Shown in pieces: positions 16,933 through 25,473 of a DNA stretch of 52,704 nt. Numbering within the stretch: the stretch's first letter is position 1; the number at the start of each line of letters is the position of its first letter. Source of the DNA: Marinobacterium litorale DSM 23545 (GTDB lineage: Bacteria > Pseudomonadota > Gammaproteobacteria > Pseudomonadales > Balneatricaceae); contig NZ_AUAZ01000027.1 of assembly GCF_000428985.1 (NCBI RefSeq), positions 1 to 52,704 of the forward strand. The letters are read 5' to 3'. Made by a program: the position numbers and the translations under genes. Below the pieces are notes generated by a model. It did not search any database. It was not told the DNA's origin and saw only the letters and a list, made by a program, of their open reading frames with translations.

Positions 16933-18510
16933 TCAGGCCTCCTCCGCCAACGCTTGAGCGTCAGACGCGTTTTTCACAAAATCTTCCCCGAAGTACTTCA
17001 TCGCGCTCTGTACCGGGAAAGGAGTCATGCCGCCCATGGCACACAAAGAGCCATCCAGCATGGTTTCACACAGGTCGGAAAGCAGTTCAAGGTTAGCATC
17101 CACATTCTGACCCGAGCGAATACGGTCGATCACCTCGACACCGCGAGTGGAACCGATACGGCAAGGCGTGCACTTGCCGCAGGACTCGGCAACACAGAAC
17201 TCCATCGAGAAGCGCGCCTGCTCGCCCATGTCGACGGTATCGTCGAACATCACCACGCCACCATGCCCCAGCACCGCACCGACCTTGGAAAACGCTTCAT
17301 AGTCCAGCGGCGTATCCCACTGACTTTCGGGCAGGTAAGCACCCAGCGGGCCACCCACCTGAACCGCACGCAGCGGACGCCCGTTACGGGTACCACCACC
17401 AAACTCGAACATCAGCTCACGCAGCGTCGGGCCGAACGCCAGTTCCACCAGACCGCCCTGCTTCACATTGCCAGCGACCTGAAACGGCAGTGTGCCGCGT
17501 GACCGACCCATACCGCAGTCGGCATAGGCCTGTGCGCCCTTATCGAGGATAAACGGCACAGCCGCCAGCGAGAGTACGTTGTTAACGACCGTGGGCTGAC
17601 CGAACAGACCGACTATGGCCGGCAGCGGCGGCTTGGCACGGACCAGGCCGCGCTTGCCTTCAAGGCTTTCCAGCAGCGAGGTCTCTTCACCGCAGATGTA
17701 AGCGCCAGCGCCGATGCGCACTTCCAGATCGAAGTGGCGGCCGCTGCCGAGGATATCTTCACCCAGCAGGTTGTTGGCGTAGGCGGTTTCGATGGCTGCG
17801 TTCAGGTTCTTGTCCGCCAGCGGGTATTCGGAGCGCAGATAGATGTACCCCTGGGTCGCACCGACAGCAAGGCCGGCGATGGTCATGCCTTCGATCAGCA
17901 TGAACGGATCGCACTCCATCACCAGACGGTCGGCGAAGGTACCGGAGTCACCTTCGTCGGCGTTACAGACGATATATTTCTGCTCGCCTTCGGAGCCCGC
18001 ATCCAGAACCGTCTGCCACTTGATCCCGGTGGGAAAGGCTGCACCACCGCGACCGCGCAGGCCGGATGCTTTTACCGCATCAACGATGCTCTGAGCATCT
18101 AGGTTCAGCGCGTTACGCAGTCCCTTATAGCCATCGTGGGCCTGATAGTCTTCCAGCGACAGCGGATCGGTCACACCGGCACGAGCAAAGGTCAGACGCT
18201 GCTGACGCTTCAGATACGGGATCTCTTCAACCAGTCCCAGCGCCAGCGGGTGCGCGGTTTCACCATTGAAGAACTCGGCTTCGAACAGGGAATCCACATC
18301 CTTCACGGTGACCGGGCCGTAGCCGAAGCGACCGTCCGGCGTATCCACTTCGATCAGAGGATCCAGCCAGTAGAGTGCACGGGTGCCGTTGCGAACGATG
18401 TTCAGCTCGACTCCCTGCTCTTTAGCTTTCGTCTCGATCAAGCGGGCAACGCGGTCCGCCCCCAGTGCCTTGGCAGTGGTGTCGGAGGGAATATAAATAC
18501 GGGTAGCCAT
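16933..18510 (-). CDS. fdsB: Formate dehydrogenase beta subunit FdsB (NuoF-like, NAD-reducing)
   Basis: NADH-forming diaphorase subunit related to NuoF of complex I. The 525 residues comprise an N-terminal thioredoxin-like extension (about 1-110), an FMN/NAD-binding domain with GLRGRGGAAFPTGIKW and CNADEGDSGTFADR, a SLBB-like region and a C-terminal [4Fe-4S] cluster in CGKCTPCRIG. Electrons from FdsA pass through FdsG and FdsB to NAD+. The gene shares one base with the fdsG stop (TAATG) and precedes fdsA by 2 bases. Confidence 0.96.
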   Translation of the reverse strand: MATRIYIPSDTTAKALGADRVARLIETKAKEQGVELNIVRNGTRALYWLDPLIEVDTPDGRFGYGPVTVKDVDSLFEAEFFNGETAHPLALGLVEEIPYLKRQQRLTFARAGVTDPLSLEDYQAHDGYKGLRNALNLDAQSIVDAVKASGLRGRGGAAFPTGIKWQTVLDAGSEGEQKYIVCNADEGDSGTFADRLVMECDPFMLIEGMTIAGLAVGATQGYIYLRSEYPLADKNLNAAIETAYANNLLGEDILGSGRHFDLEVRIGAGAYICGEETSLLESLEGKRGLVRAKPPLPAIVGLFGQPTVVNNVLSLAAVPFILDKGAQAYADCGMGRSRGTLPFQVAGNVKQGGLVELAFGPTLRELMFEFGGGTRNGRPLRAVQVGGPLGAYLPESQWDTPLDYEAFSKVGAVLGHGGVVMFDDTVDMGEQARFSMEFCVAESCGKCTPCRIGSTRGVEVIDRIRSGQNVDANLELLSDLCETMLDGSLCAMGGMTPFPVQSAMKYFGEDFVKNASDAQALAEEA

Positions 18511-19007
18511 TACTGCACCTCCAGCCGTTCGGTACGCAGGCTGTCGACCAGCTCATCAAAGCTCTCCGGCGTCATGCGGGCGTAAATCTCGTCCCCCACA
18601 CGTACAGATGCGCCACAGGAGCAGTTGCCGAGGCAGTAGACCGGTTCCAGCGTTACGGCGCGGTCTGCGGTCGTGCCGTGGTAATCCACTCCAAGAGAGG
18701 CCTTGGCATGGGCCTCAAGTGCACGGGCACCCTGCGCCTGACAGGCTTCAGCCCGGCAGATTTCAACCACATGACGACCGGGCTGCTGAGTGCGGAAGTG
18801 GTGATAAAAGCTGATCACGCCATGGACTTCAGCGCGAGACAAACGCAATGCCGGCGCTATAAGCGCAACCGCCGCTTCGGGTATATAGGCAAATCGATTC
18901 TGAATCGCGTGCAGTATTGGAAGCAGGGCGCCGGGCTTGGATTTCAGCTCATCAATAATGGCGCCAGCCACTTGCGGATCCCAGGGTGCGCTACCGGGGG
19001 TACTCAT
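18510..19007 (-). CDS. fdsG: Formate dehydrogenase gamma subunit FdsG (NuoE-like)
   Basis: NuoE-like subunit with a thioredoxin-fold [2Fe-2S] cluster. The four ligands are Cys84, Cys89, Cys125 and Cys129 in CRAEAC and CLGNC. At 165 residues it is of normal length. It is the first gene of the fds operon; the promoter must lie in the 113-base gap to the divergent regulator gene. Its ribosome site is AGGAGG, close to the ATG. Confidence 0.95.
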   Translation of the reverse strand: MSTPGSAPWDPQVAGAIIDELKSKPGALLPILHAIQNRFAYIPEAAVALIAPALRLSRAEVHGVISFYHHFRTQQPGRHVVEICRAEACQAQGARALEAHAKASLGVDYHGTTADRAVTLEPVYCLGNCSCGASVRVGDEIYARMTPESFDELVDSLRTERLEVQ

Positions 19008-19090
19008 TATTCAACCTCCTGCCACAAATATGCACAAAACTACATATTTAAATGGAAGCATTGCTATTATATTGGGCGTCAAATTACCAT

Positions 19091-19102
19091 TAGACGCGTC
19101 TA
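19091..19102. promoter_or_regulatory. Palindrome in the fdsG / regulator divergent gap
   Basis: A perfect 12-bp palindrome TAGACGCGTCTA lies 19 bases before the regulator's ATG. The surrounding 19008-19120 gap is AT-rich, and a second GGCGTC half-match lies at 19075-19080. Its place suggests an operator for the regulator at 19121, acting on both genes. This is inference. Confidence 0.4.
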
Positions 19103-19120
19103 TTACAAATATGAAATAAA

Positions 19121-20197
19121 ATGCCTATTCATAAGATCAGTATTGTTCCGACCTGGTCCTTTCGCGATCAGAATGGCCGCGAGCTGGACCCCCAACTGTT
19201 TATGCTTTTGCGCCAGATTGAAGCTCAGGGCAAACTGACTGCCGCGGCCAAAACGGCCGGTATCTCCTATCGGCACGCCTGGAACCAACTCAACAAATGG
19301 GCGGATTTTTTCGGTTCGCCACTGGTGGAGCTTGAAAAAGGCCGCGGCGCAAAGCTCACCCCCCTGGGCGACAAACTGCTTTGGGCTGAAAAGCGTGTCA
19401 TCGCCCGGCTGGAGCCTCAGCTCGACAACATTACCTCCGAACTCAATATAGACCTTTCTCGCTTGCTCTCCGGAGTGCGGCCGAGCCTGCGTATGCATGC
19501 CAGCCACGGCTACGCGGTCGAGCTGCTGCCTCAACATGTCCAGGATTTCGAGCTGGACCTGCAATACAAAAACGCCAGGGACGCGCTGGCTTCCCTTACC
19601 CGGGAACAATGTGACCTGGCCGGCTTTCACCTGCCGCTGGGTCAGATTGGCAGACAGATGTCCGAAACCCACTTTCGCTTTCTGAAGCCACGGGCTCATA
19701 GGATCATTCGCTTTATCACGCGCCAGCAGGGGCTGATGGTGGCACCGGGCAACCCGCTCGGTGTGAGCAACCTGCATGACCTGTTCGGTCGCGGTGTTCG
19801 GTTTATCAACAGGGAACCCAATTCGGGCACCCGCTTGCTGCTGGATGCACTGCTGGCTCAGGAGGGACTGGAAAACAGTGAACAGCTTGAGGGCGGTGGC
19901 ACGGAGTTTACTCATTCCGCTGTCGCCGCTCACGTGGCCTCGGCGATGGCCGATGCGGGGTTTGGCGTTCAGGCGGCAGCCAGCCAGTTTGGTCTGGCGT
20001 TTATCCCCTTGGCCCGGGAGCACTATCTGTTCGTCTGCCATCATCGCACCCTGGAACAGCCCGCCTGTCGCAATTTAATCGATTTACTGAGCAGCAATAC
20101 ATTTCGCGAAGCGGTGCACAAGCTACCGGGATATGACGCCGAAGCCTGTGGCAGTGTCATAACCGTTGAGGAGCTGATGGACGGTCTGCCCGGCTAA
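19121..20197 (+). CDS. fdsR: ModE/LysR-type HTH regulator with periplasmic-binding-like domain (FdsR-like)
   Basis: Predicted one-component regulator of the fds operon. The first 110 residues form a winged helix-turn-helix like that of ModE: KLTAAAKTAGISYRHAWNQLNKW followed by LVELEKGRGAKLTPLG. The remaining 240 residues resemble a substrate-binding fold, with NREPNSGTRLLLDALL and FGVQAAASQFGLAFIPL, as in proteins that bind molybdate-like or small ligands. It is divergent from fdsG across 113 bases, an arrangement matching the fdsR-fds regulator layout known from other bacteria. Whether the ligand is formate, molybdate or something else cannot be read from the sequence. Confidence 0.8.
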   Translation: MPIHKISIVPTWSFRDQNGRELDPQLFMLLRQIEAQGKLTAAAKTAGISYRHAWNQLNKWADFFGSPLVELEKGRGAKLTPLGDKLLWAEKRVIARLEPQLDNITSELNIDLSRLLSGVRPSLRMHASHGYAVELLPQHVQDFELDLQYKNARDALASLTREQCDLAGFHLPLGQIGRQMSETHFRFLKPRAHRIIRFITRQQGLMVAPGNPLGVSNLHDLFGRGVRFINREPNSGTRLLLDALLAQEGLENSEQLEGGGTEFTHSAVAAHVASAMADAGFGVQAAASQFGLAFIPLAREHYLFVCHHRTLEQPACRNLIDLLSSNTFREAVHKLPGYDAEACGSVITVEELMDGLPG

Positions 20198-20222
20198 GCG
20201 ATCAGCCAGGCAGACCTCCTGA

Positions 20223-21350
20223 TCAGTATTCGACGACCACGTCACCCTGCGGCACACTGCAGCAGGAGAGGAAGTAACCTTCCGCCACATCTTCATCGGT
20301 GATACCGCCGTTGTGGGACATTTCGATTTCACCGTCAATGCGCTTCACCTTACAGGTACCGCAGATCCCCATACCGCAGGCCTTGGGAATATGCATACCC
20401 AGCTTGGCAGCGGCTGCATGAACGGTTTCCCCCGGTGCGATACGCACGCTCTTGCCGGTCTTGGAAAACTCCACGTTGAACATATCGCTGGCTGCGATTG
20501 CATCCAGGTCTTCCGCCGCCTGCTCGGCGTCCTGAACCGCCTGCTCTTCGACGGTTTCAGGCGTCGCACCAAAGGACTCCTCGTGGTAGTGCTTCATATC
20601 GAAGCCGGCGTCTTCCAGCATGCGGCGAATCGCCTTCATGTAGGGCGTCGGGCCACAGCAGAACACCTCACGCTCCATGAAATCCGGAGCGATCATATCG
20701 AGCTTGATCCGATCCAGAAAACCACGGTAACCCGACCAGGTCTGACCCGGTTCTACCTTCTCGCAGATCAGGTGGAGATCAAAGTTACCGATGCGTGAAG
20801 AGATCGTCTCCAGCTCGCGCTGATAGATAATGTCCTTTGGCGTGCGTGCACTGTGTACGAACACCATATCGATATCCGCGTTGGTGTCGAACGCCCAGCG
20901 GGTCATCGACATGACCGGCGTGATACCCACACCGCCCGAGAGGAACAGTACCTTCTGGGATGGGAAATCGATGCTGTTGAACGCCCCGACCGGACCGTGA
21001 ACCGCCAGCTCGGTGCCTTCCACCATATTATCGTGCAGCCAGTTGGACACCAGACCACCCGGCACCCGCTTCACGGTAATGGAGAAACTGTAAGGCACGG
21101 ATGGCGAGCTCGAGATGGTATAGGAGCGGAAGATCTGCTCACCCTCAATCTCCAGCTCCAGAGTCACAAACTGCCCTGGCTTGAAGAAGAACATGACCGG
21201 CTGCTCAGCCATGAAGCAGTAGGTGTTTACATCCCAGGTTTCCTGAATGACCTTGACACAGCGAACCGCATGGCGGCCGTTGCTCCAGGTCTGGGTTGTA
21301 ACCGGTATGAACGCATCTGCATTGACGATCGATACACTCGGGTTGTTCAT
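20223..21350 (-). CDS. gbcB: Glycine betaine monooxygenase reductase subunit GbcB
   Basis: Flavin/iron-sulphur reductase passing electrons from NAD(P)H to the Rieske oxygenase GbcA, which demethylates glycine betaine to dimethylglycine and formaldehyde. The 375 residues contain an FAD domain with RSYT at 75-78, a nucleotide-binding domain with GGVGITPV at 139-146 and CGPTPYM at 232-238, an acidic Ala/Glu/Asp linker (about 262-288), and a C-terminal plant-type [2Fe-2S] domain with Cys325, Cys330, Cys333 and Cys363. It is divergent from gbcA, while in Pseudomonas the two genes are neighbours on the chromosome. Its 3' end converges on the formate regulator with only 25 bases between. Confidence 0.92.
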   Translation of the reverse strand: MNNPSVSIVNADAFIPVTTQTWSNGRHAVRCVKVIQETWDVNTYCFMAEQPVMFFFKPGQFVTLELEIEGEQIFRSYTISSSPSVPYSFSITVKRVPGGLVSNWLHDNMVEGTELAVHGPVGAFNSIDFPSQKVLFLSGGVGITPVMSMTRWAFDTNADIDMVFVHSARTPKDIIYQRELETISSRIGNFDLHLICEKVEPGQTWSGYRGFLDRIKLDMIAPDFMEREVFCCGPTPYMKAIRRMLEDAGFDMKHYHEESFGATPETVEEQAVQDAEQAAEDLDAIAASDMFNVEFSKTGKSVRIAPGETVHAAAAKLGMHIPKACGMGICGTCKVKRIDGEIEMSHNGGITDEDVAEGYFLSCCSVPQGDVVVEY

Positions 21351-21668
21351 GGCGTTGACATCCTGAAACGGGTGTTGGGTTCACCCCTCTTTAGGGGGTT
21401 GCGTTGTGGAGGCCATTTTCTGAGCAACACCTCTGAACCACTTATTCCTGAGCGACGCGAAATTGTCTCAAAACAACCAAATGGGCCTTTTCGCTACCCC
21501 CCCTGTCTTAAACAGAATTGATTCATGTCGCGAACAGAATATTGCCCCTACAAACTCAGGGGCAGCATTGCCCGCAAGACACCACCCCATGGTCTCAGCA
21601 GACGCGAGCGGGGTATCGGGTCGGTTAAGCGAAGCCCCTTAAAAGGGCACACACCCACTTGCAATGAG
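21351..21668. promoter_or_regulatory. gbcB-gbcA divergent control region with candidate GbdR sites
   Basis: Two direct repeats point toward gbcA: TGTCTTAAACAGAAT at 21504-21518 and TGTCGCGAACAGAAT at 21526-21540. They are 22 bases apart start to start, about two helical turns, a spacing usual for AraC-family activators. A minus-oriented CGTCGC at 21452-21457 faces gbcB. The gbcA leader holds a perfect 7-bp hairpin (TGCCCCT, 21543-21549; AGGGGCA, 21558-21564). No gene is evident in this gap; an in-frame upward extension of gbcA to 21525 lacks family similarity. Confidence 0.6.
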
Positions 21669-22943
21669 ATGACTCAACCCATGACACAGAACGATCTGCT
21701 TAACCTCAGCTATAACAGCCTGGATCAGGCCCGTGAAGAGATGACCGGCATGCTCAACGAGCGTCGTCGCGACTACTCGCTGCCGCAACCCCTCTACAAC
21801 GATCCGCACATGTTCCGGATCGACATGGAAGAGATCTTCCAGAAGGAGTGGCTTTTCGTGGGTATGACCAGTGAAATCCCGACCAAGGGTGACTACTTCA
21901 CGGTCGAGATTGGCCAGAACCCGGTACTGGTGGTTCGCGGTACCGACGGCACCGTCAGCGCATTCCACAACAGCTGCCGTCACCGCGGCTCGCGCATCTG
22001 CTCAGAGCATCGCGGCAAAGTGGCTAACCTGGTTTGCCCTTACCACCAGTGGACATACGACCTGAAAGGCAACCTGCTGTACGCCGGTACCGAGATGGGC
22101 GAAGAGTTCGATATGAAGCAGCACGGCCTGAAAAAGGCACACTGCAAAACGGCAGGCGGCTTTATCTTCGTATGCCTGGGTAAAGAGGAGCCGGAAGGCG
22201 ACTTCGATGAGTTCCTGGCCACGCTGGAAGAGTACATGGAGCCGTACGACGTGGAGAACACCAAGCTCGCCGTCGAATCCAACATGTACGAGAAAGCCAA
22301 CTGGAAGCTGGTCATTGAGAACAACCGTGAGTGCTACCACTGTGAAGGCAGCCACCCGGAACTGCTCAACACCATCCTGGAGTGGGATGACACCAACGAC
22401 CCCCGCGCACCCCAGTCCTTCCTGGACCACTACGCGCGCATGGCCGCCGAGTGGGACGCAGAAGGCATTCCGCACGAGCACAAGAGCTTCGGCGTGCGCA
22501 ACCGTATCGTTCGTATGCCGCTGAAAGAAGGCACGCAGGTCATGACCATCGACGGTCAGGAAGGCTGCAGCAAGCTACTGGGACGAATTAAAAACCGCCA
22601 GCTGGGCTCCATGCGTATCCTGCACCTGCCGAACTCCTGGAACCACATGCAGAGCGACCACTTCATCGTGTTCCGCGTGCTGCCGATCTCTCCCCAGGAA
22701 TCACTGGTTACCACCAAGTGGTTTGTACACAAGGACGCTGTTGAAGGCGTGGATTACAACCCGGAGCGCCTGCGCCAGGTCTGGGATGCCACCAACGACC
22801 AGGACCGTCGCCTGGGTGAAGAGAACCAGCTGGGTATCAACTCGGTCGGTTACGAGCCGGGGCCCTACTCCAAGACGTTTGAGTTTGGCGTTATCAACTT
22901 CCTGGATTGGTACAGCGACACTGTGCTGAAAAACCTCGGCTAA
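21669..22943 (+). CDS. gbcA: Glycine betaine monooxygenase oxygenase subunit GbcA
   Basis: Rieske non-haem iron oxygenase that removes the first methyl group of glycine betaine. From the chosen ATG it has 424 residues. The Rieske cluster ligands are Cys103 and His105 (CRHRGS) and Cys123 and His126 (CPYH). The mononuclear iron site is in NNRECYHCEGSHPE, with His224 and His229 as ligands. The sequence matches Pseudomonas GbcA closely from RRRDYSLPQPLYND onward. The start is uncertain: no strong ribosome site is visible, and the second ATG at 21681 is equally possible. The open frame extends up to 21525, but that part does not look like GbcA. Confidence 0.93.
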   Translation: MTQPMTQNDLLNLSYNSLDQAREEMTGMLNERRRDYSLPQPLYNDPHMFRIDMEEIFQKEWLFVGMTSEIPTKGDYFTVEIGQNPVLVVRGTDGTVSAFHNSCRHRGSRICSEHRGKVANLVCPYHQWTYDLKGNLLYAGTEMGEEFDMKQHGLKKAHCKTAGGFIFVCLGKEEPEGDFDEFLATLEEYMEPYDVENTKLAVESNMYEKANWKLVIENNRECYHCEGSHPELLNTILEWDDTNDPRAPQSFLDHYARMAAEWDAEGIPHEHKSFGVRNRIVRMPLKEGTQVMTIDGQEGCSKLLGRIKNRQLGSMRILHLPNSWNHMQSDHFIVFRVLPISPQESLVTTKWFVHKDAVEGVDYNPERLRQVWDATNDQDRRLGEENQLGINSVGYEPGPYSKTFEFGVINFLDWYSDTVLKNLG

Positions 22944-22974
22944 GAGCTGACCCTCACCGGGAATAGAACACCCT

Positions 22975-23007
22975 AAGCGGGAGCAGGCTAACCAGCCTCT
23001 CCCGCTT
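22975..23007. terminator. Bidirectional terminator between gbcA and the PACE gene
   Basis: A long stem pairs AAGCGGGAG (22975-22983) with CTCCCGCTT (22999-23007), with an inner AGGCT/AGCCT extension and a 4-base loop. It starts 32 bases after the gbcA stop. Its right half falls inside the last codons of the convergent gene that ends at 22988. Confidence 0.7.
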
Positions 23008-23434
23008 CTTGCTTCAGCGGCAATGCCGACGCCGGCAAACCAAATACCCGATCAAAGCCAAGATTGAAAACAAAGGTGTAAACGACAAATACCAGCGTCA
23101 AACCGATATCCAGCAACAACGCCTCCCACCAACTTATGGCAAGCCACCAGGCGATTGCCGGCACCAGCATAATCGTCAAGCCCAGCTCAAACCCCAATGC
23201 ATGCAGCGCTCGCCGTTTGAAACTGCGCCCGCGGACAATCTGCCTCGCCTCCCAGAATTCAAACCCGGTATTCCAGACCAGATTCCAGAGCATGGCGATA
23301 ACCGACGCGCCCACAGCCACGCCACCGGCAAGGGCCGGATCGTGACCCAGCAGGGTGACAAGCACCATACTCAGGCCGATCCCCCCAACCTCAAATACCG
23401 TTACATAGACCAGTTTACGTTTGATGCCCTGCAT
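22988..23434 (-). CDS. PACE-family multidrug efflux protein
   Basis: Inner-membrane proton-coupled exporter of the PACE (bacterial transmembrane pair) family, known for exporting chlorhexidine and similar biocides. From the ATG at 23434 it has 148 residues and four membrane helices formed by two tandem repeat pairs, with GASVIAMLWNLVWNTGFEFWE and the matching WEALLLDIGLTLVFVVYTFVFNLGFD-type second pair. GGGGGAT precedes this ATG; a longer frame from a TTG at 23458 lacks a ribosome site. The gene converges on gbcA. The natural substrate here is unknown. Confidence 0.88.
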   Translation of the reverse strand: MQGIKRKLVYVTVFEVGGIGLSMVLVTLLGHDPALAGGVAVGASVIAMLWNLVWNTGFEFWEARQIVRGRSFKRRALHALGFELGLTIMLVPAIAWWLAISWWEALLLDIGLTLVFVVYTFVFNLGFDRVFGLPASALPLKQEAGEAG

Positions 23435-23564
23435 AGGATCCCCCGGTGAACGAGGCAAATATCCTAAAGGGTCGAAACGCGTGGTGCCAGATAATTGATG
23501 GCAAAAGGAAGGAGATCAAGCATCCCGTGCAGCGAATACTAACCCGGCAGAAGCCAAAAGCGGA

Positions 23565-23586
23565 TGCCGGGAATCCCTTCCCGGCA
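23565..23586 (-). terminator. Hairpin downstream of dctM
   Basis: A perfect 9-bp stem (TGCCGGGAA, 23565-23573; TTCCCGGCA, 23578-23586) with a TCCC loop lies 8 bases after the dctM stop. On the minus strand only a short T tract (CTTTTGG) follows, so termination may be partial. Confidence 0.55.
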
Positions 23587-23593
23587 GTTACAC

Positions 23594-24892
23594 TCAGACG
23601 AATCCGAGCAGACGTGGTAGGAACAGAGACAGTTCCGGTACAAACGTGGTGACCATCATCACCGGCAGCCCGACAAAGGCCATCAGACCAAGCGCCGGCA
23701 TCACGGTTTTATGGATGGATACCTTGCCGATACGACATGCCATATAGAGTATTGGCGCCACTGGTGGACTGTTCGCACCGATAACCACAGAACATGCGAC
23801 GATGGATGCAAAATGCACCGGGTGCACACCACTTTCCACCATCAGCGGCAGGAACAGCGGCGCAACCACAACGGTCACAGACACATCATCCATGATCATG
23901 CCGGCGACGATCAGGAAGATATTCACCACGATCAAAATCAACAGCGGATTCTGGATCAGTGTGCTGACCAGCTCGGTCAGATCCTGTGGAATACGCTCAG
24001 ACGCAAGAATACGGCCGATCATAAAGCTGAACAGCAGAATCAGGATGACAGTACCGGTGGTTTCAGCCGCAGAAACCACACTGCGCGCAAAACGCTTCAG
24101 GTTCAGGTCCTTGTAGACGAAAAACCCGATCATCATAGCGGCAAACGCAGCAACAGCCGCCGCCTCGGTTGGCGTGAAAACACCGCCGTAAATGCCACCG
24201 AGAATAATGATAGGCAGCGACAATGCCGGAAATGCCCTGAAGGTCGCCATCCCCTTGCTCGGCAGTTTTTCAAGACCATCGTTGGCAGCGCTGCTGACTT
24301 CGTCAAAGAAACGCCCAACGCTGAAGCGGTTAGCCAGTATGAGCCCGATAATCAGCAAAATAGCGGGGCCAACGGACGCCGCAAAGCAGGCGGCCACCGA
24401 CTGTCGGGTTACCACCGCAAACAGAATCATAGTGATCGACGGTGGGATTAGAATCCCCAACAGCGACGAGATACCCAACAACGCTGAAGAGTAACTGCGC
24501 GGGTAACCACGTTGCTCCAGCGGCCCGATCATAATCGTACCGATGGAAGCCACGGCTGCCGTAGCCGTACCGGCGATAGCACCAAAGATACCGGACGCCA
24601 TCACCATGGAGGCACCCATACCCCCACGACGTTTTCCGATCATGACCTCTATGAAGTCCACCAGACGCCGGGCGATACCGCCGCTTTGCATCAGGTAACC
24701 CGTCAGTACAAACAGTGGCAGCGCGATCAGAATAACCGAGTCTACCGACCGATACCCCTGCAACATCAGCGTGTTCAGGTTGGCATCATAGGCGTACACC
24801 ATGTAGGCCAACACACCGGCAAATGACCACGCAACGGGGACGCCGATGATCATCAGCAACATCAGCAGTCCAATGGCAATAAAACCTTCCAT
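23594..24892 (-). CDS. dctM: TRAP transporter large permease DctM
   Basis: Membrane subunit carrying the substrate in a sodium-coupled TRAP transporter. The 432 residues have about 11-12 membrane helices and the typical blocks ALPLFVLTGYLMQSGGIARRLVDFI, GISSLLGILIPPSITMI and FTPTEAAAVAAFAA. The gene starts 1 base after the dctQ stop and belongs to the dctPQM operon. Substrate class cannot be read from the permease. Confidence 0.94.
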   Translation of the reverse strand: MEGFIAIGLLMLLMIIGVPVAWSFAGVLAYMVYAYDANLNTLMLQGYRSVDSVILIALPLFVLTGYLMQSGGIARRLVDFIEVMIGKRRGGMGASMVMASGIFGAIAGTATAAVASIGTIMIGPLEQRGYPRSYSSALLGISSLLGILIPPSITMILFAVVTRQSVAACFAASVGPAILLIIGLILANRFSVGRFFDEVSSAANDGLEKLPSKGMATFRAFPALSLPIIILGGIYGGVFTPTEAAAVAAFAAMMIGFFVYKDLNLKRFARSVVSAAETTGTVILILLFSFMIGRILASERIPQDLTELVSTLIQNPLLILIVVNIFLIVAGMIMDDVSVTVVVAPLFLPLMVESGVHPVHFASIVACSVVIGANSPPVAPILYMACRIGKVSIHKTVMPALGLMAFVGLPVMMVTTFVPELSLFLPRLLGFV

Positions 24893-24893
24893 T

Positions 24894-25403
24894 TCACTGC
24901 TCCCCTTTCAGGCGCTTGAGACCGATCAGCGCACAAATAACATCTCGCAGCGCATAACAGCTGCATCCAACGGCGGCCAACATAATCGAGGCCTGCGGCA
25001 ACCAAAGCGGAATTCCCATACCCGGCGTAGACTGAGGCCGGCGCATACCCCAGGCCAACATGCGGTAGGCCAGGACGACAAAGAACACACAAATTAGAAA
25101 GGTAATCACAGAAATCAGTATCTTATGCATTAGCTGGAACCGGCGATCGGTAATCTGCAGCTCCACGAAATCCACCACCAGGTGTTCGTTACGGCGACTG
25201 GCAATCAGCCCCCCGAGCATGTAGAGCCACATCCCGAACAGCATGATCAGCTCCAGCAGGCCGACCACCGACCAGCCGAACACGTAACGTGCCAGTACCA
25301 GAAATAACATCAGACCAACCACTAACATGCTGGCGACAAACGCGGCCGCTTCCAGCAGCCAGCCTACGCGGTGATCCAGTCCGGAAAAAAGCTTGCTGAC
25401 CAT
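24894..25403 (-). CDS. dctQ: TRAP transporter small permease DctQ
   Basis: Four-helix membrane subunit of the TRAP transporter, 169 residues. Helices are visible at about 12-34, 45-66, 90-110 and 130-150, and the RRNEHLVVDFVELQI motif between helices 2 and 3 is typical. It sits between dctP and dctM; a hairpin separates it from dctP. Confidence 0.9.
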   Translation of the reverse strand: MVSKLFSGLDHRVGWLLEAAAFVASMLVVGLMLFLVLARYVFGWSVVGLLELIMLFGMWLYMLGGLIASRRNEHLVVDFVELQITDRRFQLMHKILISVITFLICVFFVVLAYRMLAWGMRRPQSTPGMGIPLWLPQASIMLAAVGCSCYALRDVICALIGLKRLKGEQ

Positions 25404-25424
25404 TTTTTATCCAGCCTTTTAACA

Positions 25425-25449
25425 AACCAGCCCGCAGAGCGGGCCGGTT
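25425..25449 (-). promoter_or_regulatory. Hairpin between dctP and dctQ
   Basis: GCCCGC (25430-25435) pairs with GCGGGC (25439-25444) across a 3-base loop, and AACC/GGTT extend the stem after one mismatch. It lies 24 bases past dctP and has no T run. Such an element commonly protects the upstream mRNA or lowers readthrough, so the binding protein is made in excess of the permease. Confidence 0.55.
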
Positions 25450-25473
25450 GAGGTGAAACAAAAGACTACTTGC

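Noticed and set aside
21525-21668. In-frame extension of gbcA
   Set aside because: Basic, unrelated to GbcA, and it coincides with the regulatory repeats and a leader hairpin.
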